A stretch of 64,000 nt of DNA from Tridacna crocea (Eukaryota; Mollusca; Bivalvia; Cardiida; Cardiidae), in assembly GCA_943736015.1 (NCBI GenBank), contig OX031062.1, positions 52,874,962 through 52,938,961 of the forward strand. The letters run 5' to 3'. Positions 1 to 9,422 of the stretch are shown here, piece after piece. The first letter of the stretch is position 1. Each line of letters begins with the position of its first letter. The notes beneath the pieces are model-generated. The model was not told the DNA's origin and made no database searches. It saw only the letters and a list, made by a program, of their open reading frames with translations. The translations under genes and the position numbers were made by a program.

Positions 1-178
1 CACATTTTCTGTCAAAATTTTTTGAAATTTGGTCAGAATGTTTGTCCAAATGATATCTTGAATGAGTCTGAAAATGGGTCATATTGGGTCAAAACCTAGG
101 TCACCAGGTCAGATCTTTGAATTTCACTCATAAGCTATAGTCTAAGGTGAGCGTTCCGGGGCCAATGGCCCTCTTGTT
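1..178 (+). mobile_element. Helentron/pearl-like element, 3' end
   Basis: The sequence ends in GGGGCCAATGGCCCTCTTG followed by T-rich sequence, the palindromic 3' terminus shared with the elements ending near 6143, 21902 and 24474. The 5' part lies outside the window. Confidence 0.55.
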
Positions 179-330
179 TTTCCTATTCCAATGGTTTTAG
201 CTCGACATTGAAAAAGATTATTTTAATGCATGTACTTTACACTTGTCTGACATTTCATCAAGCTGAGAGAAGTTCTACCGAAGAAAGTATGTTGTTAAAC
301 TTTACAATTCCAAGGTTTTACTTACCTAGA

Positions 331-425
331 GCCCTCGTGGATTATTTACTGTGCCTCATAACTCACAAGTTCACAACTGTGGTTTATTGAATGATAAATC
401 ACGATAGGAAGAAGATTATTTCTTA
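331..425 (+). repeat. Half copy of a foldback repeat
   Basis: GTGGATTATTTACTGTGCCT and the following bases match one arm of the inverted repeat at 28421-28680. The rest of 180-590 holds nothing else I recognise. Confidence 0.55.
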
Positions 426-589
426 AGCGAACAACAAAATCCTAGACTAGTCCAAATCCCAAACTTATAATCTGATGACAGAATTTTAGATGTGCCCAAA
501 CTGAATACCTTTTGTGGATGACGAATTACAGGTGGATCAAATGAAGGAATTGTTTGTGTGAAATATAATAAATAAAATAGATGCACATG

Positions 590-684
590 ATTACATTTGT
601 CATCTGTAAAATTATTGCTTTAAATTATTGCTTTCAATTAAATTTTGGTATAGTCCAAAATTTCGTTGGTTGATAAAGGGTTAA
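590..684 (+). mobile_element. Family A MITE, right-arm fragment
   Basis: The right arm (TGTCATCTGTAAA, then ATAAAGGGTTAA) remains; the palindrome and left arm are missing. Confidence 0.6.
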
Positions 685-789
685 AACAGGTTTCTTGCTT
701 AATTCCATACCACACTCAAAATTTTAGCATTATACATATGAAAGCATTTGTAGGACACAAATTTAATGTTACTCAAAGCATGAAATTTT

Positions 790-1018
790 TCGCCTGGCTG
801 GGTAGCTTGTTGGTTAGTCTATCTGACTAGTGACCTGGAGGTTGCAGCAAACTTCCTTATGGGCAATTTTTTGCCTCTCACCTCTGATGCATGCGAGAAA
901 AAAGTAGTCAGTTGCTTTGGAAAGAAAGTTGTGTCAGTACTTGTGTGAGAAAGCCAGGAAACATATAGGTGTGTCACTGACCACCATGATATGACATAAG
1001 CTATTATAATGGTGTTAA
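790..1018 (+). mobile_element. tRNA-derived SINE, copy 1
   Basis: The head resembles a tRNA gene (GGCTGGGTAGCTTGTTGG). It is followed by the shared body GCCTCTCACCTCTGATGC and GAGAAAGCCAGGAAACA and the end CACCATGATATGACATAAGC. A family B MITE is inserted at the TTAA near its 3' end. Confidence 0.75.
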
Positions 1019-1243
1019 CCCTTTACCCCATAAGGCATTTCTTAGGTATCTCTAATTGACTCTAAATAACAGCAAGGATGAAGATGTTTCTTATGTGTAT
1101 ATGAAACCTTTTGATAGCATAAAAAACATTGTGACAAAAGGTGAAATTGCTCGTCACGAGCAGTTTCACCTTTTGCCACAATGTTTTCCAAAGGCTCGTA
1201 CAAGCAATGCGTAGAAATGAGTATCTATGGAATAAAAGGTTAA
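1015..1243 (+). mobile_element. Family B palindromic MITE (TTAA-flanked)
   Basis: TTAACCCTTTACCCCATAAG opens it and AAAAGGTTAA closes it. The internal palindrome is centred on GCTCGTCACGAGC. The second copy is at 35102-35330 with different but still paired stem bases. Confidence 0.85.
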
Positions 1244-1295
1244 ACTCCCAATACAAACCAAATCAGACATATGAAATTTATCTTTAAAATGGCAA

Positions 1296-1425
1296 ATAGA
1301 TTTCAAAAAAAGTTGTATTCAAAGGGTAGAAAGTATTGTGCGAAAGGAAAAAACACTGGTCATCAGCATTTTCTCCTTTTACCAATAAAGTTTCCAAGAG
1401 CAGTTAGACCTTAGAGTTGTTGAAA
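1296..1425 (-). mobile_element. Family A MITE, decayed
   Basis: Only the core (GGGTAGAAAG, CAGCATTTTCTCCTTTT) is recognisable. Confidence 0.5.
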
Positions 1426-1758
1426 TAGTGATTGGTTTGTAACTGATTAATGTAGACAGCTTATAACAGATTTCTTAACTTTAATATATAATTTGAATGA
1501 CAAAATAGACTGATAAATGTTCAAATACTGGTAGATTGAAAATTAATCACTACTTACTTTAAAACTCAGAGTTTTCTTGACAATATGTTAAACCCTTTAC
1601 ACAAACAATGAGATTTTAGACTTCGTTCAGTTAAAACATATTTATTTTAAATTGACTGAGAAACAAGTTCTTACAACTTTTAGTGTTCAAATACTGGTAA
1701 ATTGAAAATTAATCCCAACTAAAGACACAGATTTTGACAGCAACATGTTATCTCATAT

Positions 1759-1911
1759 TGAAAGGACCCACAGGAAGAAGGGTTTTTGAAAACAAAGTAA
1801 GTGAAGAAGAAAATGCTGATATCCTATGGTTTGAGCCACATTTAATTTGTCATCTGTAAACACTTTCAATTTTGGTGTGTCTAACATATTTTTTGTCTGA
1901 GAAGGAGTTAA
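1759..1911 (+). mobile_element. Family A MITE, right half of palindrome lost
   Basis: The left arm and palindrome up to GAAAATGCTGATATCC are followed directly by the right arm (TTTGAGCCACATTTAATTTG). Confidence 0.6.
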
Positions 1912-2391
1912 TTTTTGGAGCTACATAATTATGATATTTTCAAGAATTCCCATTGTAATTTGCTATGTGAACAAGGTTAATAAATTTTCCATTGTTTTTT
2001 ATTACAGTTGTATTTTTGTTCTTCTTTCATAAATTCAGTTGTAACCAAAATCTTTGCACTTGAATTCTTTTTATTACCAAAAGACCCATAATTTTAAATG
2101 AAATATGACATACATTACAAATGTTTCTTAGCTTACCCCTGTCTGAAATGATCAAATACGTGGGGTGATAAAAAAGACTATGGACTACCACGTTATTTTG
2201 AAAACTAAATCTACTACACCTAGAATTACAAAATTTTGCATAGATGAGCATCAACTATGTGGTAACTGACTCAAACCTTCAAATGACGTCATATTTAAGT
2301 AGGTAAAAGTATGACATCATTTTAATGACATCATATACTGCTAAGTGGTTTAAGATATCACATTTTATTTGAGCTGTGAGTAATCATAAAG

Positions 2392-2721
2392 TTTTATGTC
2401 AAATTCGGAAAGTATTTACTGGAAATCAAAAGCGATTCAGAACCAGTTAAAGGGGACTCTGCACTCAAGAAATCTGATATTTATACATGGATCAGACTGG
2501 TTTAGTTAAGGGTGTGATCCTGTTAAAGATGACCCGAAATCTGGCCGTCCATCAACATCAGTTACAGACAAAATCATAATGGCTGTAGAGCAGCATGTAC
2601 AACAAGATATTGTAAGGAAAATAGCTTATACATTTGATCTTTCACACCGAAGTGCCCAGGAGATTTTGAAAGGTTATCTTGAAATGTCACAATGTGGGTA
2701 CCCCGGCCATCGAGAAAATTA
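2392..2721 (+). pseudogene. Decayed mariner-family transposase fragment
   Basis: The first segment reads FYVKFGKYLLE...DIYTWIRLV and the second DDPKSGRPSTSVTDKIIMAV through DLSHRSAQEIL. These match the two N-terminal helix-turn-helix units and the GRPSTS linker of mariner transposases. Frame changes and stops show it is dead, and no catalytic domain follows. It is isolated; the flanks 1911-2391 and 2722-3104 hold nothing else I can name. Confidence 0.8.
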
Positions 2722-3104
2722 GGGTTAGGATCATAATCTTTAAAGGAATTTCAGTATGCATTAGGGTCAATCTTTAATAATCGTATTGTAACATGCTAAA
2801 AGACAGGCACACTTAAGTGAGACTGAATCTAAACAACAAAACAGTGCTTTGAAACATTCAACATCACCTTCCGCTGGTAAAGCTAACCTTTCAAAGTCAG
2901 TTGGCTAAATTATCAACATCAAGTATTTCTGTTCACCTGATTTTCTTCTAAATCATGATGTATCTATACATACTACAATCAATACTGAGCTTTATGCGCA
3001 AATTATTCAAATGAATTTCACATACACAGTACAAAAAACTTAGCCAGACGTTCTGCAGATAAGAGTGACGTACCTTTACATCAAAATAACGCCCCAGCTC
3101 ACAG

Positions 3105-3267
3105 AAAATGCTGGAAACTAGAAGTAGCATTTTTTTTTTTTTCCTTTTCCAAAAAGGTTTTGAATCCTTTCCAAATCAATTGCAACCATTTGAGCCACAT
3201 TTGATTTGCCATCTGCAACAGCTCGAGTTTTGACAAGTGTAAAATTCTGATGTTTGGTAAACAGGCA
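3105..3267 (+). mobile_element. Family A MITE, decayed
   Basis: A degraded palindrome core (AAAATGCTGGAAACTAG) is followed by the right arm (GAGCCACATTTGATTTGCCA). Confidence 0.6.
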
Positions 3268-3314
3268 GCTATATTAGCTGTACGGTCAGGTGGCAGGGGA
3301 CTTGGAAACTTGTT

Positions 3315-3368
3315 CACGGCTGTGGTGAATCATGTGAATCATGAATCACATGATTCACCACAGCCGTG
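3315..3368. repeat. Perfect 23-bp inverted repeat, 8-bp loop
   Basis: The left arm (3315-3337, starting CACGGCTGTGGTGAATC) is exactly complementary to the right arm (3346-3368); the loop is ATCATGAA. No flanking gene or terminator role is evident. Confidence 0.9.
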
Positions 3369-3766
3369 GTGATAGAGAGTGACCACTTCGGCTGACATTT
3401 AGCTATTTTCACCAAAAAACGTCCGATTCCTGTGTATATATATACATGTATCTAAAAACTATGTGCGCGCAAAATGCCGCACTTTAACTGCGGATTATGA
3501 AAAGCATAGATCTATTACGCGCTGCCGAAAATTCTAACATGATAATGGTCTCGAGAGCAATTCTGTCCAAAATCTACGAATTTGCTAGTAGATCTATACG
3601 AGAAATAGATCTAAGTCTTACTGGCAAAGAGGTCACGAGATTTCCATTATCTCTCCCTAGATCGCATTCTACAAATACTCGGAATCTACGAAGAATATGA
3701 CATGCCCAGACAACGCTAGATTTCCGAAGACCCAATGACGTTAGCCGATGACATCATATCTATAAT
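3369..3766. other. Unassigned stretch
   Basis: No gene, RNA or repeat is recognised. Several AGATCTA-type short motifs recur (3508-3615) without clear order. Confidence 0.4.
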
Positions 3767-4973
3767 GGCCGTGTCACACAGCCGCTGACGTATAAATTTC
3801 GCACGATTTACGCATAAAAATGGAAAAATCTGGATTTATACGCGGCGATAATAGAAAATTTGGTGGTTATACGTGAAATTTTGACAGATGAATCACGCAA
3901 GAATGACGCAGAAACTACGTATAATTACGCATGAAACACGAATACACCGCGCAAAGAACACGCATATCCACTGAAAAGCCAATTTTCTAGATAATAAAAC
4001 ACGAAAGAAATTCGTATGATTTACGCATGATTCCCGCAAAGCACGAATGAATTGCACATGCTCCGCTCACAGATCGCGTATGTTTTACGCATGAATCGCG
4101 CATGTTCCGCGCATGCTTCACGTCTGCAACTTGTGTATAAATTTGCCACCTCCGCTGCATTTCTTCACAAACCATTGATCGTCACTTCTCATCTCCACAT
4201 CATTCTGTCGTAGATTCCAAGTTCGAATCTTCTTCCACGCCTTTTTCTCCTCCTGTGGTTCAGGATCTGCTGGAGCTGGACCATTTGGTTGTTGTGCTGC
4301 TGAAGGAGGAAGGCAAGAACTTCTCTGCGTTGGGGATTCATGGTCTCCTCTCTTGAATGTCATACAACAGAGATGTGAACCCATGGACGGCATGATGTAG
4401 ACTGATGCAGGGGTACGAAATCGACCGGTTTATATACCCTGTCTCCATACGCGTTTCTTGCGTGAAGCATGCGTGATTCCAACGTAAATCTAGCGTATTT
4501 CATCTGTTTTTTATAGGTGATCCATGCGTAATGTGTGTTGTTTCTTAGCGGTATACGCGAAATATTAGTGATGCATCAGCGATATATGAGTGTTATATCC
4601 GTGAAAGGTTCGTTAAACATAAGCGGACATACGTGGAATGGTCATGAAAATTGCCAACTTTGCGTATGTATCGCGCACATACGCGTATGGATTACGCACG
4701 AATTACGTAAGAATTACGTAAAAACTACGTAAATTACGCATAGATCGCGTAAATCCAAACAGTCGAAAAATTTTGTGCAGCTCAAAACCGTTTTCGCGTA
4801 TGTCCACGTATGCTCACCCTGGACTCCACTGGCTGCGCACAGAGACGAATGAAATGCGCATGAAAAACGTATGAATTACGTATATCGCGCATGTATTGCG
4901 TATCTCTGCGTATGCCTCACATTTTATACGTAGTTTATGCGTAATTTATGCGTAAGTGCTGTGTGACACGGCC
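3767..4973. mobile_element. 1.2-kb non-autonomous DNA transposon with ACGCAT/TACGTA subterminal arrays
   Basis: The ends are perfect 16-bp inverted repeats, GGCCGTGTCACACAGC at 3767-3782 and its complement at 4958-4973. Both flanks of the interior (about 3783-4140 and 4440-4955) are crowded with dozens of variants of TTACGCATGA, TACGTAA and CGCGCATG in both directions. The core (4140-4435) lacks them and holds a 91-codon minus-strand open frame with no family I recognise. No clear target-site duplication is visible. No transposase is present. Confidence 0.8.
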
Positions 4974-5504
4974 TTAAGAAAGGTGCAAAAAATCCCATGA
5001 ATTCGATTGGGTAAAAGTTTTAGACATCAATTCCCGCGAGTCATCGACGGAAATGGCAACAGGAATATAGCCTTGCGGTTAGATTTGCATGAAACCGTGC
5101 AATAGTAACAGAAAACACGATTGAAAATGACCCGCCTGTTAGAAAAAGAACTAGACTATGCTTTCATTCCAGGCTGGAAAAAAAAACTCATCCTTGGTTT
5201 GGCAAGAATTACACGCGAGACCTCGAGTACGAGAATACATGGACAAAAAGGCCTTTATACGCTTATCTTGTGTTAAATGGCAATTTTTGAAGTTACATGT
5301 TACCCTAATTGACAATTTTGTGTCAAATTTTGCGGAAATACTTAACAAGAAATTAACAAACATGAAAAATTGACCGGGGGAAAAAGACACGGAAACCCAT
5401 GACACAACTAAATGTCTCTTTGACATTGTCCGATCAGAATCGTTTCAGGCGGGTTTTCAGCCTTAAAATGACTTAAAGCAAAAGCCTTTACTCTAATATC
5501 TTTC
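4974..5504. other. Dispersed repeat sequence, partly shared with 60785-60862
   Basis: Bases 5386-5460 (GGAAACCCATGACACAAC, ACATTGTCCGATCA) recur at 60785-60862, so at least this part is repetitive. No coding feature is supported. Confidence 0.5.
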
Positions 5505-6143
5505 ACAAGTTTTACCTGGGCTTATATAGAAAAAAACTTGAAAAATCTACGTTCTTAGCCATTTTGCCTCAGGCTACCAAATGTTGCACTGGGCCGCTAC
5601 AAAGAGTACTCAAATTATAGCACTATGGTAAAAATGCCTCCGTTCCTGGGGTTAAAAGTTTTTACATAGAATTTTATAGAAAAAAAAACCTTCAAAAACC
5701 TCCATATACTTTGCCATGTCGTGTCTACCAACTTTTGCATTTGGCTTTATCTAGTGGGCCTCTACTATGAGCACTCAAATTTTAGCCCTGGGGTCAAAAT
5801 TGGACCCACCACAGGGTGGGGGAGGGTTGTCACGAGTATTACGTCGGCTTATATAGAGAAAACTTTAGAAAATTTCCCTGTACCCTAGCCATAGGGCTGC
5901 CAAAGTTTGCAAGTGGTTTTATCTTGTACATAGACCTTTATTAAGAACGCCTAAATTATAGTCCTGGTGTTGAATTTGATCTCAGCCTGGAGGTCACAAG
6001 TTTTACATGGGCTTACCAATTGAAAACTTGAGAAATCTTCCCATTACTCATTTTCAAAATGAGTTGACCTAGTGTTGTAATGTTTGGCCTTTAGGATTTT
6101 TACTTATTAGCCAGTGAAGAGATACAGGCCGGGCCCTTTTGTT
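5505..6143 (+). mobile_element. Helentron/pearl-like element, 3' part with about 4 tandem units
   Basis: Units carry GGCTTATATAG, a poly-A run, CTACCAAA and CAAATTATAG. The 3' end has AGCCAGTGAAGAGATACAGG and then GGGCCCTTTTG. The 5' end is missing. Confidence 0.65.
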
Positions 6144-6151
6144 AAGTGAAT

Positions 6152-6379
6152 CAACTCTTTACCAAATGGCAAATTTTTGGACTGGACCTTATTCAAAGCA
6201 CCTGCAGACAACAAATTAAATCATGTAAATATGATGATTTCTGACTTCAATAGGGGAGAAAATATTGTGGGAAAAGAAGAAAATGCTGGTTACCAGCATT
6301 TTCCCCTTTTCCAACAATGTTTTCTACAGGCTTCTTTCTCAAGGTCATTAAATGTCAGGATTGTCTGGTAAAGAGTTAA
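6152..6379 (-). mobile_element. Family A MITE, full length
   Basis: Both ends are present (CTCTTTACCAAATGGC; GGTAAAGAGTTAA). The palindrome is centred on GCTGGTTACCAGC. Confidence 0.85.
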
Positions 6380-6547
6380 ACCCCATTCATATTTCTATTT
6401 ATATACATGTATGTACTTTACAGGCATTCTATTCGAATTTGTAATTATAGATGAGCAAGTGATCTGTGGTGCAAATCACCAGCTTTCCCAGTACCTTTCT
6501 GAAACTTGATGACAGGATTACTTCCTATCTCACTGCTGATCATTGTT

Positions 6548-6665
6548 TTGATGATGGTTTAGTGGAAATGCAGCCAGTGGCTTGGAAAGAGTACTGGTGA
6601 AAGAAACACCAGCAAAGCATGGATAGGTGCACTGGCCACCATGATATGACTTGCAGGTAATGTTG
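6548..6665 (+). mobile_element. tRNA-derived SINE fragment
   Basis: Only the 3' body (AGTGGCTTGGAAAGAGTACT, CCACCATGATATGAC) is recognised. Confidence 0.5.
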
Positions 6666-6747
6666 AAAACGGTGATACTATCATACACAAAGTTGTTGGT
6701 CGCAAGTTTGTTTAAAGTTTCATCTTTTCCATTGAGATACATTTATT

Positions 6748-6900
6748 ATACCCCTGCAAAACGAATGTTTTCGGGGTTATACTGAAATCAGCCTGTTTTT
6801 CCATGTGTGCGTCCACCTGTATACATATAATTGCCTGTTGCTGTCAAAGCGGTGGCGGTGGTATTAAATCGCATTCAATGACAGCTCTAGTTAATTTAGT
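6748..6900 (+). repeat. Dispersed repeat with palindromic 5' end (TATACCCCTGCAAAACG family)
   Basis: It begins with a hairpin (TATACCCCTGCAAAACGAAT paired to GTTTTCGGGGTTATA) and ends GACAGCTCTAGTT. Related copies lie at 11692-11987 and 47731-48026; this one is internally deleted. Confidence 0.65.
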
Positions 6901-6992
6901 ACAAGACCACAATATGTAGAATTGTATACATATTGAAAGTACATGTATTTCCAAATGGCAAAGGTGGCTAAAGTCATGAAAATCATAATTAG

Positions 6993-7130
6993 CACTTTAC
7001 GACACATGAAAATTTTAGGCTGGTCCAAACTGGAAGCATTTGCAGACTACAAAATATAAATGTGACTGAAATATTGAAATTTGGTTTTGGAAGGGTAGAA
7101 AACGTGGGAAAAGGAGAAAATGCTGGATAT
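6993..7130 (-). mobile_element. Family A MITE, half copy ending at the palindrome centre
   Basis: The right arm and one palindrome arm are present and stop at GAAAATGCTGG. The other half is absent. Confidence 0.65.
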
Positions 7131-7148
7131 CTCTCTTAGAGACATTAA

Positions 7149-7335
7149 TTAACCCTTCCCCAAACAAGCCCTTGTTTTTATGTGTCTGCAGTAAAAGTCT
7201 TTTGAAAACACTGTGGGAAAAGGAGAAATTGCTCGCAATAAGCAATTTCTCCCTTTCCCACAGTGTTTTGTACCCTTTTTGAGAACTTTACGCCATTTTC
7301 TCAAAATCTAAAATTGTTGTCTGGAAAAGGATTAA
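7149..7335 (-). mobile_element. Family C palindromic MITE
   Basis: TTAACCCTTCCCCAAACAAG opens it. The palindrome core GCTCGCAATAAGC is degraded. It has the same arms as the copies at 31438, 50697 and 61588, but in reverse. Confidence 0.75.
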
Positions 7336-7681
7336 AGGTTGGGATTGTGTGGTAAAGAATTAAAAGGCTTTAAATCAGTCTGCGAAAAGGAGGAAATACT
7401 GGGTACCAGCTATTTGTTTTACCCAATATTTGTCAAGTCTTTCACAGTGTCATAAAAACAGGATTATAAATTGGTATATATATACAAGAGCCATGCTTCA
7501 TTAAAAGGACGCTAAATAGTCTACAGGCTGACACGAGCCAAACCCTTTGCTGAAGGAAAATTTTATGCTTGTCAAAGGACCAGTCTAACTAACCATTCAG
7601 TCAGTTGTTAGTCAAAGAAATTTTTTAAATCCCAAAACTATTTATAGATGACATGTTTTGCTTATGCATCACAGAGATTAA

Positions 7682-7909
7682 TTAACCCATTACCACACAA
7701 TTCCTACTTTTGATGCCCCTGAGAAAGAAGCCTTTAGAAAACATTGTGGGAAAAGGAGAAAATGCAGGTAACCAGCATTTTCTCCTTTTCCCACAATGTT
7801 TTCTACCCTTCACATAACAATTTCAAATTTTCAGTCACTGTTATTTTGTCGTCTGCAAGTGCTTTCAATTTGGACCAGTCTAAAGTATTGTCGTTTGGTA
7901 ATGGGTTAA
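7682..7909 (+). mobile_element. Family A MITE, full length
   Basis: TTAACCCATTACCACACAAT to TCGTTTGGTAATGGGTTAA. The 66-bp palindrome is nearly perfect. Confidence 0.9.
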
Positions 7910-8002
7910 ACCATTTTTGCCAGTGCATGGTTGAACCCTGTGCCACACAACAGAAATGCAGGTTGTACTTCAATATTGAGAGCATTTCCAGAGGGCATCG
8001 CC

Positions 8003-8254
8003 CGCCCGGGTGGGTCAGTGGTGAGCATGTCGGACTCGTGACCTGGTGATTGTAAGTTCTATACCTTATTGAGGCGAACTTTCTTTCCAGCGCATTTTCA
8101 CCTCTCACCTCTGCTGAAGCATGTCAGAAAAGTAGTCGGTGGCTTTGGAAAGAAAGTAGTGTTAGTACTAGTATGAGAAAGCCAGGAAACACATGTGCGT
8201 CACCGACCGCCATGATATGACCTTAGCTGTTAAAGTGGCATTAAATCCCAACAC
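8003..8254 (+). mobile_element. tRNA-derived SINE, copy 2
   Basis: A tRNA-like head (GGGTGGGTCAGTGGTGAGC) is followed by the body with CCTCTCACCTCTGCTG, GAGAAAGCCAGGAAACACA and the 3' CGCCATGATATGACC. Same family as 790-1018. Confidence 0.75.
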
Positions 8255-8281
8255 ACAATCCAGAGGGCATCATATGATAAT

Positions 8282-8400
8282 GTGGTTCACATACTGGAAA
8301 TTGTCTGTGAAAGGGGAAGAAATTTTGTGGAAAAAAAGAGAAAATGCTGGCTACCAATGTTTTCAAAAGCATACTTCCTTGGGATTGTTTTTGTAAAGGC
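8282..8400 (-). mobile_element. Family A MITE, decayed, at the 3' end of the CARD gene
   Basis: GAGAAAATGCTGGCTACCA and GTTTTCAAAAGC remain. It lies just past the CARD stop codon, so it probably forms part of that transcript's 3' untranslated region. Confidence 0.45.
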
Positions 8401-8412
8401 TGAAATAGATAG

Positions 8413-9422
8413 TTATTTAAAAGAAGTCTTTCGATTTGTACTGGAATTCCAACCTGGTTTCACACATCTCCCCAATAAAGTTTTCTTTTCCTGCTCTAAC
8501 CGTTTTCTGTCCACCTTCAATCTAGCCACCTCTGTCTTCAGACCACTGACCTCTTCGACCAAATCTTCCTTTTCATTTTCTGTATCCTCAAGTGCCTTTC
8601 GCAAATCAGATAATTGGGTTTCTTTATCTTCCAAAGTATTCCTTAAATCTGACAGTTGTTTCTCATATTTCAGCACTTCCTGTTCAAACTTTTCTCTTTC
8701 ATGTTCAAGGGCTTGCACTCTTGTGTTCAAATCAGTCTGGTCTTTTTTGACAGCACTTAAATTGTTTTTAAGTTTTTCACATTCATTTTCTTTCTCTTTC
8801 AAATCAGATCTTATCTTGGCAATTGCATCATTGTAACTTAGCTTAGAGTTCTTTAGTTCAGTTTTCAGTCTATTTACTTCTTTATCCAATGAAGATTTAT
8901 CAGCTTGTTTTTCCATCTGTAGAGATTTTATTCTTGATTGCAATATTTCAATTTCTTGCTGTAAATCATCCATTTTTATAAGGATATTTTTCCTTTCATT
9001 TCTGTCAGTAACAATTTCTTCTCTTAATTCCTCTACTTCATTTTGTACTGCCTGGAATTCTTCCGCTCTTACAAAATCCTCTTTGTTGAATCCAAAACTT
9101 GTTGTGTGTTCAGATTCAATCTCTTGTTCTTTTTTCAGTTCCGCCAGTTGATCTCGAACATCGGCAAATATATCTGTAGATTGTGTTGTGGTTGTTGTCA
9201 CTGGATAGGAACTGTCATCAGCTTCAAAGGTCTGGAGCGGTTTAGAGGCTGATGGGAGGCTGATATTTTGACCATTTATGAGACTGTTTTCCCTTGTTAG
9301 AAGCTCTTTCTCCTTCTTGTTAAGGATGTCTTCTCTTTCTTGCAGTTTTAACTCTCTATTGCTCAGGATTTTCTCCTTCTTGTTTAGTGATTCTTCCTTT
9401 TGAGCGAGTTCTTCAATCTTTT
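8413..9422 (-). CDS. CARD gene exon 4 (coiled coil and stop)
   Basis: The acceptor is TTTTGGAACAG; the first codon is completed by the G of exon 3 (GAA), and translation ends at TAA 8413-8415. It encodes about 335 residues, mostly coiled coil, with a poly-Thr spacer near residue 370. Reading the acceptor correctly removes a false in-frame extension of the open frame up to 9534. Confidence 0.88.

Noticed and set aside
8282..8836. 184-codon plus-strand frame rich in Ser/Phe
   Set aside because: It is antisense to the coiled-coil exon of the CARD gene, whose charged heptads read as Ser/Phe on the other strand.
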